In this document: positions 1 to 7,774 of the stretch, in pieces
Position numbering within the stretch: the first letter of the stretch is position 1
Layout of the letters: each line of letters begins with the position of its first letter
Source of the DNA: Amycolatopsis methanolica 239
Lineage (GTDB): Bacteria > Actinomycetota > Actinomycetes > Mycobacteriales > Pseudonocardiaceae
Direction: 5' to 3'
Assembly (NCBI RefSeq): GCF_000739085.1
Contig: NZ_CP009110.1
Coordinates: 3,968,001-4,032,000, forward strand
DNA length: 64,000 nt
Notes under the pieces: model-generated
Database searches by the model: none
The model's input: the letters and a program-made list of their open reading frames with translations, nothing else
Told to the model about the DNA's origin: nothing
Program-made: the position numbers and the translations under genes

Positions 1-155
1 AACCCCGGCACGTCGGGGACCGCCCACGTGCCCTGGCCCAGCGACAACGCGCCGACCCGCCGCAACTCCCGCCACACGGCCACCCGGTGCCGCGACGGCG
101 AGGCGGGGACCCGCACCACCAGCACCAGCCAGCGAACCGGCTCCAAATCTGTCAC
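1..155 (-). CDS. ChrB-like N-terminal domain protein (partial)
   Basis: Only the first 51 codons lie in the window; the gene runs off the left edge. The GTG start at 155 opens with VTDLEPVRW and continues with RHRVAVWRELRRVGAL and LGQGTWAVPD. That pattern is typical of the N-terminal domain of ChrB, a chromate-responsive regulator found beside ChrA efflux pumps. It is transcribed away from the glycolate oxidase operon, with 135 bp between the two starts. The family call rests on these short motifs only, and the chromate link is inferred from family knowledge because no chrA is visible. Confidence 0.6.
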   Translation of the reverse strand, partial: MTDLEPVRWLVLVVRVPASPSRHRVAVWRELRRVGALSLGQGTWAVPDVPG

Positions 156-164
156 AGACAGCAA

Positions 165-180
165 TGTAGCACCTGTTACA
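165..180. promoter_or_regulatory. Candidate operator TGTA-N8-TACA
   Basis: TGTAGCACCTGTTACA is an imperfect 16-bp palindrome (six of eight base pairs match) in the divergent region between the ChrB-like gene and glcD, just upstream of the -35 box for glcD. Glycolate and lactate operons are often controlled by GntR-family repressors with TGT/ACA half-sites, but no such regulator is encoded here. The role is inference. Confidence 0.3.
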
Positions 181-186
181 CACGGT

Positions 187-215
187 TTGACGGCGCCGGA
201 GCCGGATCCTACGGT
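187..215 (+). promoter_or_regulatory. Probable promoter of glcDEF
   Basis: TTGACG (187-192), a 17-bp spacer and TACGGT (210-215) fit the actinobacterial TTGACN / TANNNT pattern. Transcription would start near 222 and leave a leader of about 70 nt before glcD. Confidence 0.45.
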
Positions 216-290
216 TTCACCAGGACATCGACGTCCCCGCGAGTCGATCGGCCCGTCCACACCCGTTGCAAGCCAGCACGGAGGGCGCGC

Positions 291-1778
291 ATGACAATCG
301 ACGAGGCACCGGCCCGCCGGTCCGCGATCACCGGGCTGGCCAGGCGGTTGCGCACGGCCCTCGGCCCGGACGCGGTGATCGACGATCACCAGCGGCTGCG
401 CACCTACGAATGCGACGGGCTCGCCCACTACAAGGTCACCCCCGCCCTCGTGGTCCTGCCCGCCGACGCGACCGGGGTCGTGACGACCGTGCGGGCGTGC
501 GCCGAGGCCGGCGTCCCGTTCGTCGCACGCGGTTCCGGCACCGGGCTGTCCGGCGGCGCCCTCCCGCACGCCGACGGCGTCCTGATCGTCACCTCCCGGT
601 TGCGCCGCATCGTCGAGATCGATCCGGCGAACCAGCGCGCCGTCGTCGAACCCGGGGTGATCAACCTCGACATCACCAGGGCGGCCGGGGCCGACGGCTA
701 CTACTACGCACCCGATCCCTCCAGCCAGCAGATCTGTTCCATCGGCGGCAACCTCGCCGAGAACTCCGGCGGCGCGCACTGCCTGAAGTACGGGTTCACC
801 ACCAACCACGTCACCGGCGCGGAGTTCGTCGCCCCGGACGGGGAGGTCGTGCGGCTCGGCGGCAAGGCCCCCGACGCGACGGGGTACGACCTGCTCGGCG
901 CGATCGTCGGCTCGGAAGGAACGCTCGGGGTGGTCACCGAGGTGACCGTGCGGCTGGTCCGGCTCCCCGAGGCCGTGCGGACGCTGCTGGCCGGCTTCCC
1001 GGGCACCGACGCTGCCGGCGCCGCGACCTCGGCCGTCATCGGCGCCGGCGTGGTGCCCGCCGCGATGGAGATGATGGACGCGCTCGCGATCGAGGCCGCC
1101 GAGGCCGCGGTGCGCTGCGGGTACCCGGCCGGGGCAGGCGCGGTCCTGATCGTGGAGCTGGACGGGCCCGCGGCGGAGGTGGACGCGCAGTTCGCCGAGG
1201 TCGAGCGCCACTGCCGGGCGCACGGTGCGTTCGAGATCCGCATCGCCGCCGACGACGCGGAGCGCGCGAGCTTCTGGCGGGGCCGCAAGTCGGCGTTCGC
1301 GGCGGTCGGGCGGATCAGCCCGGACTACATCGTCCAGGACGGCGTCATCCCGCGGACCGTGCTGGCCGAGGTCCTGCACCGCATCGCGGAGCTGTCCCGG
1401 GACACCGGGATCCGGGTCGCCAACGTCTTCCACGCCGGCGACGGGAACCTGCACCCGCTGGTGCTGTTCGACGACTCGGTGCCCGGCGAGGCCGAGCGCG
1501 CCGAGGAGGTCTCCGGCGCGATCCTGGACCTGTGCGTCGAGCACGGCGGCTCGATCACCGGCGAGCACGGCGTCGGCTCGGACAAGGCGAAGTTCATGCC
1601 CCGCATGTTCACCGAGGCCGACCTCGACACGATGCAGCTGCTGCGGTGCGCGTTCGACCCGGACGGGCTGGCCAACCCCGGCAAGGTCTTCCCCACCCCC
1701 CGGCTGTGCGGCGAGGTGCCGGGACGGCACAAGGGTGCGCACCCGTTGCAGGACGCGGGAATCGCCGAGGTGTTCTGA
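291..1778 (+). CDS. glcD: Glycolate oxidase subunit GlcD (FAD-linked)
   Basis: This 495-residue flavoprotein is the FAD-binding catalytic subunit of glycolate oxidase, which oxidises glycolate (or D-lactate and related 2-hydroxy acids) to the keto acid. The FAD_binding_4 (PCMH-type) domain occupies roughly residues 40-220, with PFVARGSGTGLSGGAL and a GSEGTLGVVTEV segment. The FAD-oxidase C-terminal domain follows, with NVFHAGDGNLHP and ITGEHGVG. Length matches the usual ~499 residues. ATG at 291 was chosen because it lies just after the promoter and begins the conserved part; upstream in-frame codons are unrelated sequence. The stop overlaps the glcE start (TGATG), so D, E and F are translationally coupled. 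Confidence 0.9.
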   Translation: MTIDEAPARRSAITGLARRLRTALGPDAVIDDHQRLRTYECDGLAHYKVTPALVVLPADATGVVTTVRACAEAGVPFVARGSGTGLSGGALPHADGVLIVTSRLRRIVEIDPANQRAVVEPGVINLDITRAAGADGYYYAPDPSSQQICSIGGNLAENSGGAHCLKYGFTTNHVTGAEFVAPDGEVVRLGGKAPDATGYDLLGAIVGSEGTLGVVTEVTVRLVRLPEAVRTLLAGFPGTDAAGAATSAVIGAGVVPAAMEMMDALAIEAAEAAVRCGYPAGAGAVLIVELDGPAAEVDAQFAEVERHCRAHGAFEIRIAADDAERASFWRGRKSAFAAVGRISPDYIVQDGVIPRTVLAEVLHRIAELSRDTGIRVANVFHAGDGNLHPLVLFDDSVPGEAERAEEVSGAILDLCVEHGGSITGEHGVGSDKAKFMPRMFTEADLDTMQLLRCAFDPDGLANPGKVFPTPRLCGEVPGRHKGAHPLQDAGIAEVF

Positions 1779-3034
1779 TGCGCGCGCCCGGGGACCTGGT
1801 GCTCGGCGAACTGTCGGCGACCGCCGCCGCGTGGCCCGCCGGGGAGGCCGACCACGTCGACGGGGTGCCCGCCCGCCTGGTCGCCGCACCGTCCACCACG
1901 GACGAGGCCGCAGCCGTGATGCGGATCGCCGCGCAGCACGGGCTCGCGGTCGTGCCGCGAGGCACCGGCACGAAGCTGACCTGGGGCCGCCCGCCCGAAC
2001 GCGCCGACCTCGTCCTCGACACCAGGCGGATGGACCGGATCGTCGAGCACCGCGCGGGCGACCTCGTCGTGCACGTCCAGGCCGGGGCGCGGCTCGGCGC
2101 GGCGCAGGAACACCTCGCGCCGGCCGGGCAGCGGCTGGGCATCTCGCCGGTGCTGACACCGGGCGCCGGGCCGGGCACCGCGGGCGGGGTGATCGCGACC
2201 GCCGCCACCGGCCCGCTGCGGCTGTCCCACGGCGCGGTCCGCGACCTGCTCATCGGCATCACCCTCGTGCGCGCCGACGGGACGGTCGCCAAGGCCGGCG
2301 GGAAGGTCGTCAAGAACGTGGCCGGGTACGACCTCGGCAAGCTGCTCACCGGCTCGTGGGGAACGCTCGGGCTGGTCACCGAGGCCGTGTTCCGGCTGCA
2401 CCCGCTGCCGCGGGCGGCGCGGTGGGTCGTCGTCGGCGTCGCGTCCGCGGCCGACACGCACGACAAGGTCCAGCGCGTGGTGCACTCCCAGGTCGTCGCG
2501 AGCGCGCTGGAACTCGACCGCCCCGCCGGCGACCCCGCCGCGCTGGCGGTCCTCGTCGAAGGCATCCCCGAGGGGGTCGACGGTCGCGTGCGCACCCTGG
2601 TCGACCTGCTCGGTGGTGACGCGACGGCCGCCGACGAACCCCCGGCGTGGTGGTGCCACGCACCGTGGGCGGCCGGCGAGGTGGCCCTGCGCCTCACCCA
2701 CGAGATCGCCGGGCTGCCCCGGCTGCTCGACGCCGTCGACGACACCGCGCGGCGGTGCGGCCTGCGCGCGGCGGTGCGCGGCTCGGCCGGTGTCGGCGTC
2801 CTGCACGCCGGGATCCCCGCGGACCCCGGCGCGGTTCCCGCGTTCGTCGCGCGGTTGCGCGAGCTGTCGCCGTCGTGGAGCGGGGACGTCGTCGTGCTGG
2901 ACGCGCCGCCGCGGGTCAAGACCGCGCTGGACGTGTGGGGACCGGTCCGCGGGCTCACCCTGATGCGGCGCGTCAAGGACCAGTTCGACCCGGCTCGGCT
3001 GATGGCCCCCGGACGGTTCGCAGGAGGGATCTGA
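1778..3034 (+). CDS. glcE: Glycolate oxidase subunit GlcE (FAD-binding)
   Basis: This 418-residue protein is the second, smaller FAD-binding subunit of the GlcDEF complex. It keeps the PCMH-type FAD fold: PRGTGTKLTWG near residue 65, TAGGVIATAATGPLRL near 130 and WGTLGLVTEAVFRLHPLP near 200. It ends in a shorter C-terminal region than GlcD, with FDPARLMAPGRFAGGI at the terminus. It starts at an ATG that shares its A with the glcD stop codon and ends one base before the glcF start. Order, overlaps and length are those of a standard glcDEF operon. Confidence 0.88.
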   Translation: MRAPGDLVLGELSATAAAWPAGEADHVDGVPARLVAAPSTTDEAAAVMRIAAQHGLAVVPRGTGTKLTWGRPPERADLVLDTRRMDRIVEHRAGDLVVHVQAGARLGAAQEHLAPAGQRLGISPVLTPGAGPGTAGGVIATAATGPLRLSHGAVRDLLIGITLVRADGTVAKAGGKVVKNVAGYDLGKLLTGSWGTLGLVTEAVFRLHPLPRAARWVVVGVASAADTHDKVQRVVHSQVVASALELDRPAGDPAALAVLVEGIPEGVDGRVRTLVDLLGGDATAADEPPAWWCHAPWAAGEVALRLTHEIAGLPRLLDAVDDTARRCGLRAAVRGSAGVGVLHAGIPADPGAVPAFVARLRELSPSWSGDVVVLDAPPRVKTALDVWGPVRGLTLMRRVKDQFDPARLMAPGRFAGGI

Positions 3035-3035
3035 G

Positions 3036-4361
3036 ATGACCGGGCCCGCGTTCGACGACCACCACCCGCCTTCGGCCGATCTCCTGGACGACTGCGTGCA
3101 CTGCGGGTTCTGCCTGCCGACCTGCCCGACCTACCAGCTGTGGGGCGAGGAGATGGACTCGCCGCGCGGCCGGATCTACCTGATGGGCCTGGGCGTCGAG
3201 GGCGAGCCGATGACACCGGAGATGGTGCAGCACTTCGACGCCTGCCTCGGCTGCATGGCGTGCGTGACCGCCTGCCCCTCCGGCGTCCAGTACGACAAGC
3301 TGATCGAAGCGACCCGCGCCCAGGTCGAGCGCCGTCACCCGCGCTCGCCGCGCGACCGCCTGCTGCGCCGTGCGATCTTCAGCGTCTTCCCCTACCCGCG
3401 GCGGCTGCATGCCCTGCGCGGGCCGTTGCGCGCCTACCAGGCCAGCGGACTCGGCGGGCCGGTGCGCCGCGTGCTGGGCCGCGCCTTCCCCCGCCTGGCC
3501 GCGCTGGAATCGCTCGCGCCTCCACTGGGACGGTTCCAGCGCGTCCCGGAACGGATCCGCGCGCGCGGCACGCGCCGCGGCACCGTGGGCATGTTGCTCG
3601 GGTGCGTGCAGCGCGAGTTCTTCCCCCGCGTCAACGCGGCCACCGCACGCGTGCTCGCCGCCGAGGGATTCGACGTCGTCGCGCCCGCCGTCCAGGGCTG
3701 CTGCGGTGCGCTCAGCGTCCACAACGGCCGCGAGGACGAGGCGCAGTCCTTCGCGCGCAAGCTGATCGACGTCTTCAACGGGTCCGCCGCCGACTGGATC
3801 GCGGTCAACGCCGCCGGGTGCGGATCGGCCATGAAGGAGTACGGCGGCCTCCTCGCCGACGACCCCGCCTACGCGCAGCGAGCGCGCGAGTTCAGCGCCC
3901 GGGTGCGGGACGTGTCCGAACTGCTCGCCGAGCAGGGGACGGTGGCGCGGCGGCACCCCCTCCCGGTCACCATCGCCTACCACGACGCCTGCCACCTCGC
4001 CCACGCCCAGGGCATCCGGTCGCAGCCGCGCCGCCTGCTGCGCGACATCCCCGGCCTGACACTGCGCGAGATCCCCGAACCCGAGATCTGCTGCGGTTCC
4101 GCGGGGATCTACAACATCCTCAACCCGGGAGCCGGGGGTGACCTCGGCGAGCGCAAGGCGCGCAACGTGCTGGCCACCGGTGCGCCGCTGCTGGTCACCG
4201 CCAACCCCGGGTGCCTGATGCAGGTGGCCGCCGCGCTCGACGCTCCCGGCGAGCCCGTGCGGCTCGCCCACACGATCGAGGTGCTGGACGCCTCGATCCG
4301 GGGACTCCCGGCCGACGGGGTCGGGTGGGCGCGTTCGGGTCGGCACGCTCCACATCCGTGA
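3036..4361 (+). CDS. glcF: Glycolate oxidase iron-sulfur subunit GlcF
   Basis: This 441-residue electron-transfer subunit carries two 4Fe-4S motifs, CVHCGFCLPTCP near residue 20 and CLGCMACVTACP near residue 70. Two cysteine-rich CCG domains follow (GCCGALSVHNGR near 220 and ICCGSAGIYN near 350). These features define the GlcF/heterodisulfide-reductase-D-like family, which passes electrons from the flavin subunits to the membrane quinone pool. It is the last intact gene of the operon. The next gene (4370) is the remains of a lactate/glycolate permease, the expected partner. Confidence 0.9.
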   Translation: MTGPAFDDHHPPSADLLDDCVHCGFCLPTCPTYQLWGEEMDSPRGRIYLMGLGVEGEPMTPEMVQHFDACLGCMACVTACPSGVQYDKLIEATRAQVERRHPRSPRDRLLRRAIFSVFPYPRRLHALRGPLRAYQASGLGGPVRRVLGRAFPRLAALESLAPPLGRFQRVPERIRARGTRRGTVGMLLGCVQREFFPRVNAATARVLAAEGFDVVAPAVQGCCGALSVHNGREDEAQSFARKLIDVFNGSAADWIAVNAAGCGSAMKEYGGLLADDPAYAQRAREFSARVRDVSELLAEQGTVARRHPLPVTIAYHDACHLAHAQGIRSQPRRLLRDIPGLTLREIPEPEICCGSAGIYNILNPGAGGDLGERKARNVLATGAPLLVTANPGCLMQVAAALDAPGEPVRLAHTIEVLDASIRGLPADGVGWARSGRHAPHP

Positions 4362-4369
4362 GGTGATCG

Positions 4370-4805
4370 ATGTACCGCCAGGTTCTCGACCCGGGCGCTC
4401 GCGTGGTCGTCACTCGTCGCGGCGATCCCGCTGCTCACCCCTGTTCGTGCTGCTCGGAATCCTGCGCATGACCGCGTGGCTGGCCGCGCTGATCTCGCTG
4501 GCGGTCGCCCTGGTGGTCGCGGTCGTGGTCTACCCGATGCCCGCCGGGCCCGCGTTCCTCGCCGCGTCCGAGGGTGCGGCGTTCGGGTTCTTCCCGATCC
4601 TGTGGATCGTGATCAACGCGCTGGATCTACAACATGATGGTGGCGACCGGGCACTTCGACGTGCTGCGCCGCTCGTTCGCGCGCGTCCGCGACGACCAGC
4701 GGCTCCAGGGCGTCATCATCGCGTTCTCCTTCGGTGCTCTCCTGGAGGCGCTGGCCGGGTTCGGCACGCCGGTGGCGATCACCAGCGTCATGCTGATGCT
4801 GTCCG
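4370..4805 (+). pseudogene. L-lactate/glycolate permease (LctP family), 5' fragment
   Basis: Starting at ATG 4370, reading-frame changes are needed to recover MYRQVLDPG, then ALAWSSLVAAIPLLT, then LFVLLGILRMTAW and GFFPILWIVINAL, and after about 4620 WIYNMMVATGHFDVLRR and ALLEALAGFGTPVAI. These are successive N-terminal blocks of LctP/GlcA permeases (about 550 residues when whole). Only about the first 140 residues remain before the sequence switches to a kinase near 4805. It follows glcF directly and was presumably the uptake protein of the glc operon. It has at least three one-base frameshifts and no 3' half, so it cannot be functional as written. Confidence 0.75.
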
Positions 4806-5329
4806 CCGTGTGCCGCGAGCAGGCGCTGGACCAGCTGCGACACTGCGACGTCTTCCAGCCGAACCGGGACGAGGCGCTGGCGCTGACCGGGCAGCGAACG
4901 GTCGAGGCGGCGCTGCGCGAGCTGCTCCGGCACGTGCCGCTGGTGGCGATCACGTGCGGCGCGGACGGTGTGGTGGCCGCGGACCGGGCGAGCGGCGAGG
5001 TGGTGTCGGTCCCGGCGCTACCGGTCGAGGCGATCGACACGACGGGCGCGGGCGACGTGTTCGCGGCGGCGTTCGTGCTGGGCACCTTGTCCGGATGGAC
5101 ACCGGCCGAACGGGTCCGGTTCGCGACGCTGCGCGCTTCGCTGTCGGTGCGCCAGTTCGGGGGCTCGCTGGCGGCGCCGGGCTGGCACGACATCGCCACC
5201 TGGTGGCGAGAGGCGGACGAGGAGCTGCGGCAGGATTACGCGTTCGTCGTGGGGCTGCTGCCGAGCCACCGCCTGGTCCCGGTCCGCCGGGCGAGCGCGA
5301 CGCTGGCGGCGGTCAGCGAGCGGGGGTGA
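4805..5329 (+). pseudogene. PfkB-family carbohydrate kinase, 3' fragment
   Basis: About 170 C-terminal residues of a ribokinase/PfkB sugar kinase: DVFQPNRDEALALTG, then VAITCGADGVVAADR, then the family signature DTTGAGDVFAAAFVLG, whose D is the catalytic base. The N-terminal half, including the first PfkB signature, is missing. The reading frame is shared with the tail of the LctP fragment, so this is a permease-kinase chimera and not a simple truncation. It converges on the GH4 fragment nine bases downstream, and the two probably came from one sugar-utilisation locus. Confidence 0.75.
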
Positions 5330-5338
5330 CCAGCGCCC

Positions 5339-5717
5339 TCAGCGCAGCGCCCGCAACTCCGGGTGCGCCGCGTGGTACCCGGCCACCAGACGCCGCGCCA
5401 CCGACCGGTCGCCCACCAGCGGGTGCGCCGCGAAGGCGTCCTCGGCCAGCGCCCGCGAACCGGTCAGCGCCGCGGTGATCGTCGTCCGCCCGGCGGTCTT
5501 CACGGCGCGGGCCAGGGCGAGCTGCGCCTCCGGCAGCGGGTCGCCGGCGATGGGGTGCGCGCCGTTGGTGTCCACCAGGCACGGGACCTCGACGATCGCG
5601 TCCGTGGGCAGACCGGGCACGGCACCGCGGTTGCGCGCGTTCAGCACCGGGGTCGCCGCGCCGTCGCCGGCCAGGGACCGCATCACCGCGACGGCCATCG
5701 CCTCGTAGCCGCCGCGA
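5339..5717 (-). pseudogene. GH4 family 6-phospho-glycosidase, 3' fragment
   Basis: About 125 C-terminal residues on the minus strand: GGYEAMAVAVMRSLAGDG, PTDAIVEVPCLVDTNGAHP and LVGDRSVARRLVAGYH. These are typical of the C-terminus of glycoside hydrolase family 4 (6-phospho-beta-glucosidase type, NAD- and metal-dependent, about 430 residues). The NAD-binding N-terminal two thirds are absent. At about 5718 the sequence changes to a plus-strand MFS transporter that has also lost its N-terminus, as if one deletion removed the start regions of two divergent genes. Confidence 0.7.
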
Positions 5718-6379
5718 TGACCAGCGGCCTCGGCGCCGAGCGGATGCAGTCCTTCGGCTGGCGGATCCCGTTCCTGCTCGCGATCCCGCTCGGCATCACC
5801 GGCCTCTACATCCGCCGCCGCATCTCCGACACCCCCGACTTCACGCGGCTCCAGGAAGAAGGCGGCCTGGCACGCAACCTTCATGAGCAAGGAGCTGCAC
5901 TTCGGCAAGGTCGAAGGCCTCCTGGTGACCGCGGTGAGCCTCGTGGCGATCTCCGTGGCGATCCCGTTCATGGGAGCCCTCTCGGACAAATCGGCCGCAA
6001 GAAGGTCATCGCCGGCGCCGCCATCGCGATGGCCCTCGCGGGTGTCCCCTGCTACCTGCTCATCGGCACCGGCAACGTCGCACTCGCGATGGTGGGCGCC
6101 AGCGTCATGGCGGTCATCTTCGCCGGGCACACGGGCGTCATCCACATCCTGCTGGTCGAACTCTTCCCCATCCGCGTGCGCTACTCCGCCTACGGGCTGG
6201 GCTACCACATCACCTCCGCCGTCTTCGGCGGCACCGCGCCACTGCTGATGACGTTCCTCATTGGACAGACCCGCGACGTCCGCACCCCCGCCTACTACGC
6301 CGTCCTCACCGCGCTGGGCACGCTCATCGCGGTGCCCAGGGTGCGCAACCGGGCCCACGAGCCCCTGCACGACGCCTGA
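5718..6379 (+). pseudogene. MFS (MHS-type) transporter, 3' fragment with internal damage
   Basis: The sequence begins abruptly in the middle of a metabolite:H+ symporter with GWRIPFLLAIPLGITGLYI and RRRISDTPDF. It loses a stretch and changes frame near 5880 (MSKELHFGKVEGLLVTAVS), then changes frame again near 5990 to run from IGRKKVIAGAAIAMA to the stop at 6379. Conserved late blocks such as LVELFPIRVRYSAYGLGYH are intact. The first five or so membrane helices are missing. It is similar in type to the intact transporter at 11504-12811. Confidence 0.7.
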
Positions 6380-6404
6380 CCCGACCCCCCAAGGAGCACT
6401 GGAC

Positions 6405-6823
6405 AATGCCGGTGACGTCGTCGTGGTGTCGGCCGGCGAGTACGCCGAGGCCGGTCCTTCGGGGACGTGCTGGCCAATGCCTGCCAGGCGAATGGGCTCG
6501 CCGGGCTGGTGACCGACACCGGCGTGCGGGACACGGCCGAGCTGCGCAAGCTGGGCTTCCCGGTGTTCTCCTACAGCGTGTCCATCAAGGGCACGGTCAA
6601 GGAGACCGTCGGCCCTCTGGCGGAGCCGATCCAGATCGGCGGCGAACTGGTCCGCCCCGGCGACGTGATCCGCGGTGACGCCGACGGCCTGGTCGTGGTG
6701 CGCCGCGAGGATCTGGCGTACGCGATCGAGCAGGCCCGCAAGCGCGAAGAGGCGGAAGCCGCCGATATCGCCGAGGACTCCACCGCCGGGCAGGCGGTGG
6801 AGTCCTCGGCGTTGATGCGTTGA
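6405..6823 (+). pseudogene. RraA-like / HMG aldolase family protein, 5'-truncated
   Basis: The coding signal starts in mid-family with AGDVVVVSAGEYAEAG, shifts frame near 6462, then reads FGDVLANACQANGLAGLVTD and TGVRDTAELRKLGFPVFS to the stop at 6823. This is the C-terminal two thirds of the RraA-like fold (4-hydroxy-4-methyl-2-oxoglutarate aldolase / oxaloacetate decarboxylase relatives, about 210-230 residues). An AAGGAG ribosome site at 6390-6395 survives upstream, so the deletion removed only the first codons. It may have belonged with the hydantoinase cluster downstream. The 3' end overlaps a strong hairpin. Confidence 0.65.
6771..6809 (+). terminator. 17-bp perfect hairpin, likely terminator
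   Basis: CCGAGGACTCCACCGCC (6771-6787) and its exact complement GGCGGTGGAGTCCTCGG (6793-6809) enclose the loop GGGCA. No T-run follows. It lies within the last 18 codons of the RraA-like reading frame and upstream of the IclR promoter, so it probably insulates the next unit. Confidence 0.55.
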
Positions 6824-6929
6824 GAGCGCTCGATGCACGTGCCCACCCGTCCGCCGCGACGCCGGGGTCACGGGCCGCGCAGGACAGGCCGATCCGGCCA
6901 CCGGATACACGAACGAAACACACGAGGCC

Positions 6930-6958
6930 TTGACGGCTCTTCGTGCGCTACCTAGCGT
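6930..6958 (+). promoter_or_regulatory. Probable promoter of the iclR-hyuAB unit
   Basis: TTGACG (6930-6935), 17-bp spacer, TAGCGT (6953-6958). Transcription would begin near 6965, about 24 nt before the iclR-type start codon and just ahead of the palindrome at 6971. Confidence 0.5.
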
Positions 6959-6970
6959 GTGTTTGCATCT

Positions 6971-6987
6971 TACGAAAGGCGTTCGTA
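6971..6987. promoter_or_regulatory. Candidate IclR operator
   Basis: TACGAA-AGGCG-TTCGTA is a perfect 6-5-6 palindrome between the predicted transcription start and the start codon of the IclR regulator, covering its ribosome site. Its position suits repression or autoregulation of the regulator and, by read-through, hyuAB. The assignment to this IclR protein is inference. Confidence 0.45.
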
Positions 6988-6988
6988 T

Positions 6989-7747
6989 ATGTCAAACACA
7001 TCGCGAACCTCCAGCACCGTGGCCACCGCTCTGCGCGTGCTGCGCCTGCTCGCCGACAACCCCGGCGGCATGGGCATCACCGAGGTCGCGCGAGCGCTGG
7101 ACATCGCCAAGAGCAAGGCCCACCTCCTGCTGGCGACCCTGCTCGAACAGGACTTCGTCGAGCGCACCGCGGACAGCCGGTACCGGCTGGGCCTGACCGC
7201 GTTCGAGGTCGGCTCGGCCGTGCCGGACGCGGCCCGCTTCGGCGGGGACCTGATCACCCCGATGCGCGCACTCGCCGACCTGTGCGGTGAAGCCGTTTCA
7301 CTGGCGGTCCTGCGCAACCGCGACGCGATCATGATCCAGCGCTTCGAAACGAAGCACGTGCTGCGCGCGGAGATCGGCGTCGGCACCCGGATGCCGTTGA
7401 TCAGTTGCGCGTCCGGGAAGTTCCTCCTCGCCCACATGCCCGAGGAGCAGGTCGACAGCCTGTACCCGGAGGAGGTGCTGCCGCACGTGACCGTGCACAG
7501 CATTCGCACCAAGTCGCAGCTCAAGGCCACCTTCCCGGAGATCCGCCGCCAGGGGTACGCCCTCAACGACGAGGAGTACGCCGAGGGGATCTCCGGCATC
7601 GCCACCGGTGTCGCGGACGGCAGCGGGCAGTACATCGCCGCGCTCAGCGTCGCCGGGCCGACCAGCCGGTTCCGCGCGGACCAGTGGATCGAACCGCTGG
7701 CGGAGGCCGCGCACAAGATGACCGAACTACTGTCCAGCCGGCGCTGA
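6989..7747 (+). CDS. IclR-family transcriptional regulator
   Basis: A 252-residue regulator with a winged helix-turn-helix at the N-terminus (ALRVLRLLADNPGGMGITEVARALDIAKS, residues ~10-40) and an IclR effector domain. The latter contains RMPLISCASGKFLLAHMP and the closing GIATGVADGSGQYIAALSVAGP. ATG 6989 is chosen over the in-frame upstream ATG at 6959 because it has GAAAGG eight bases upstream and lies downstream of the predicted promoter. The hydantoinase genes follow 27 bp later on the same strand, so it is the likely local regulator. It most likely senses a small acidic metabolite, but the ligand cannot be read from sequence. Confidence 0.88.
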   Translation: MSNTSRTSSTVATALRVLRLLADNPGGMGITEVARALDIAKSKAHLLLATLLEQDFVERTADSRYRLGLTAFEVGSAVPDAARFGGDLITPMRALADLCGEAVSLAVLRNRDAIMIQRFETKHVLRAEIGVGTRMPLISCASGKFLLAHMPEEQVDSLYPEEVLPHVTVHSIRTKSQLKATFPEIRRQGYALNDEEYAEGISGIATGVADGSGQYIAALSVAGPTSRFRADQWIEPLAEAAHKMTELLSSRR

Positions 7748-7774
7748 CCGGCTGAGGAAGAGGTTCACCCCCAC

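Noticed and set aside
266..1777. Long 5' extension of the glcE frame through glcD
   Set aside because: The part before 1778 is the +1 shadow of glcD, Arg/Pro-rich; GlcE homology begins at the ATG that overlaps the glcD stop.
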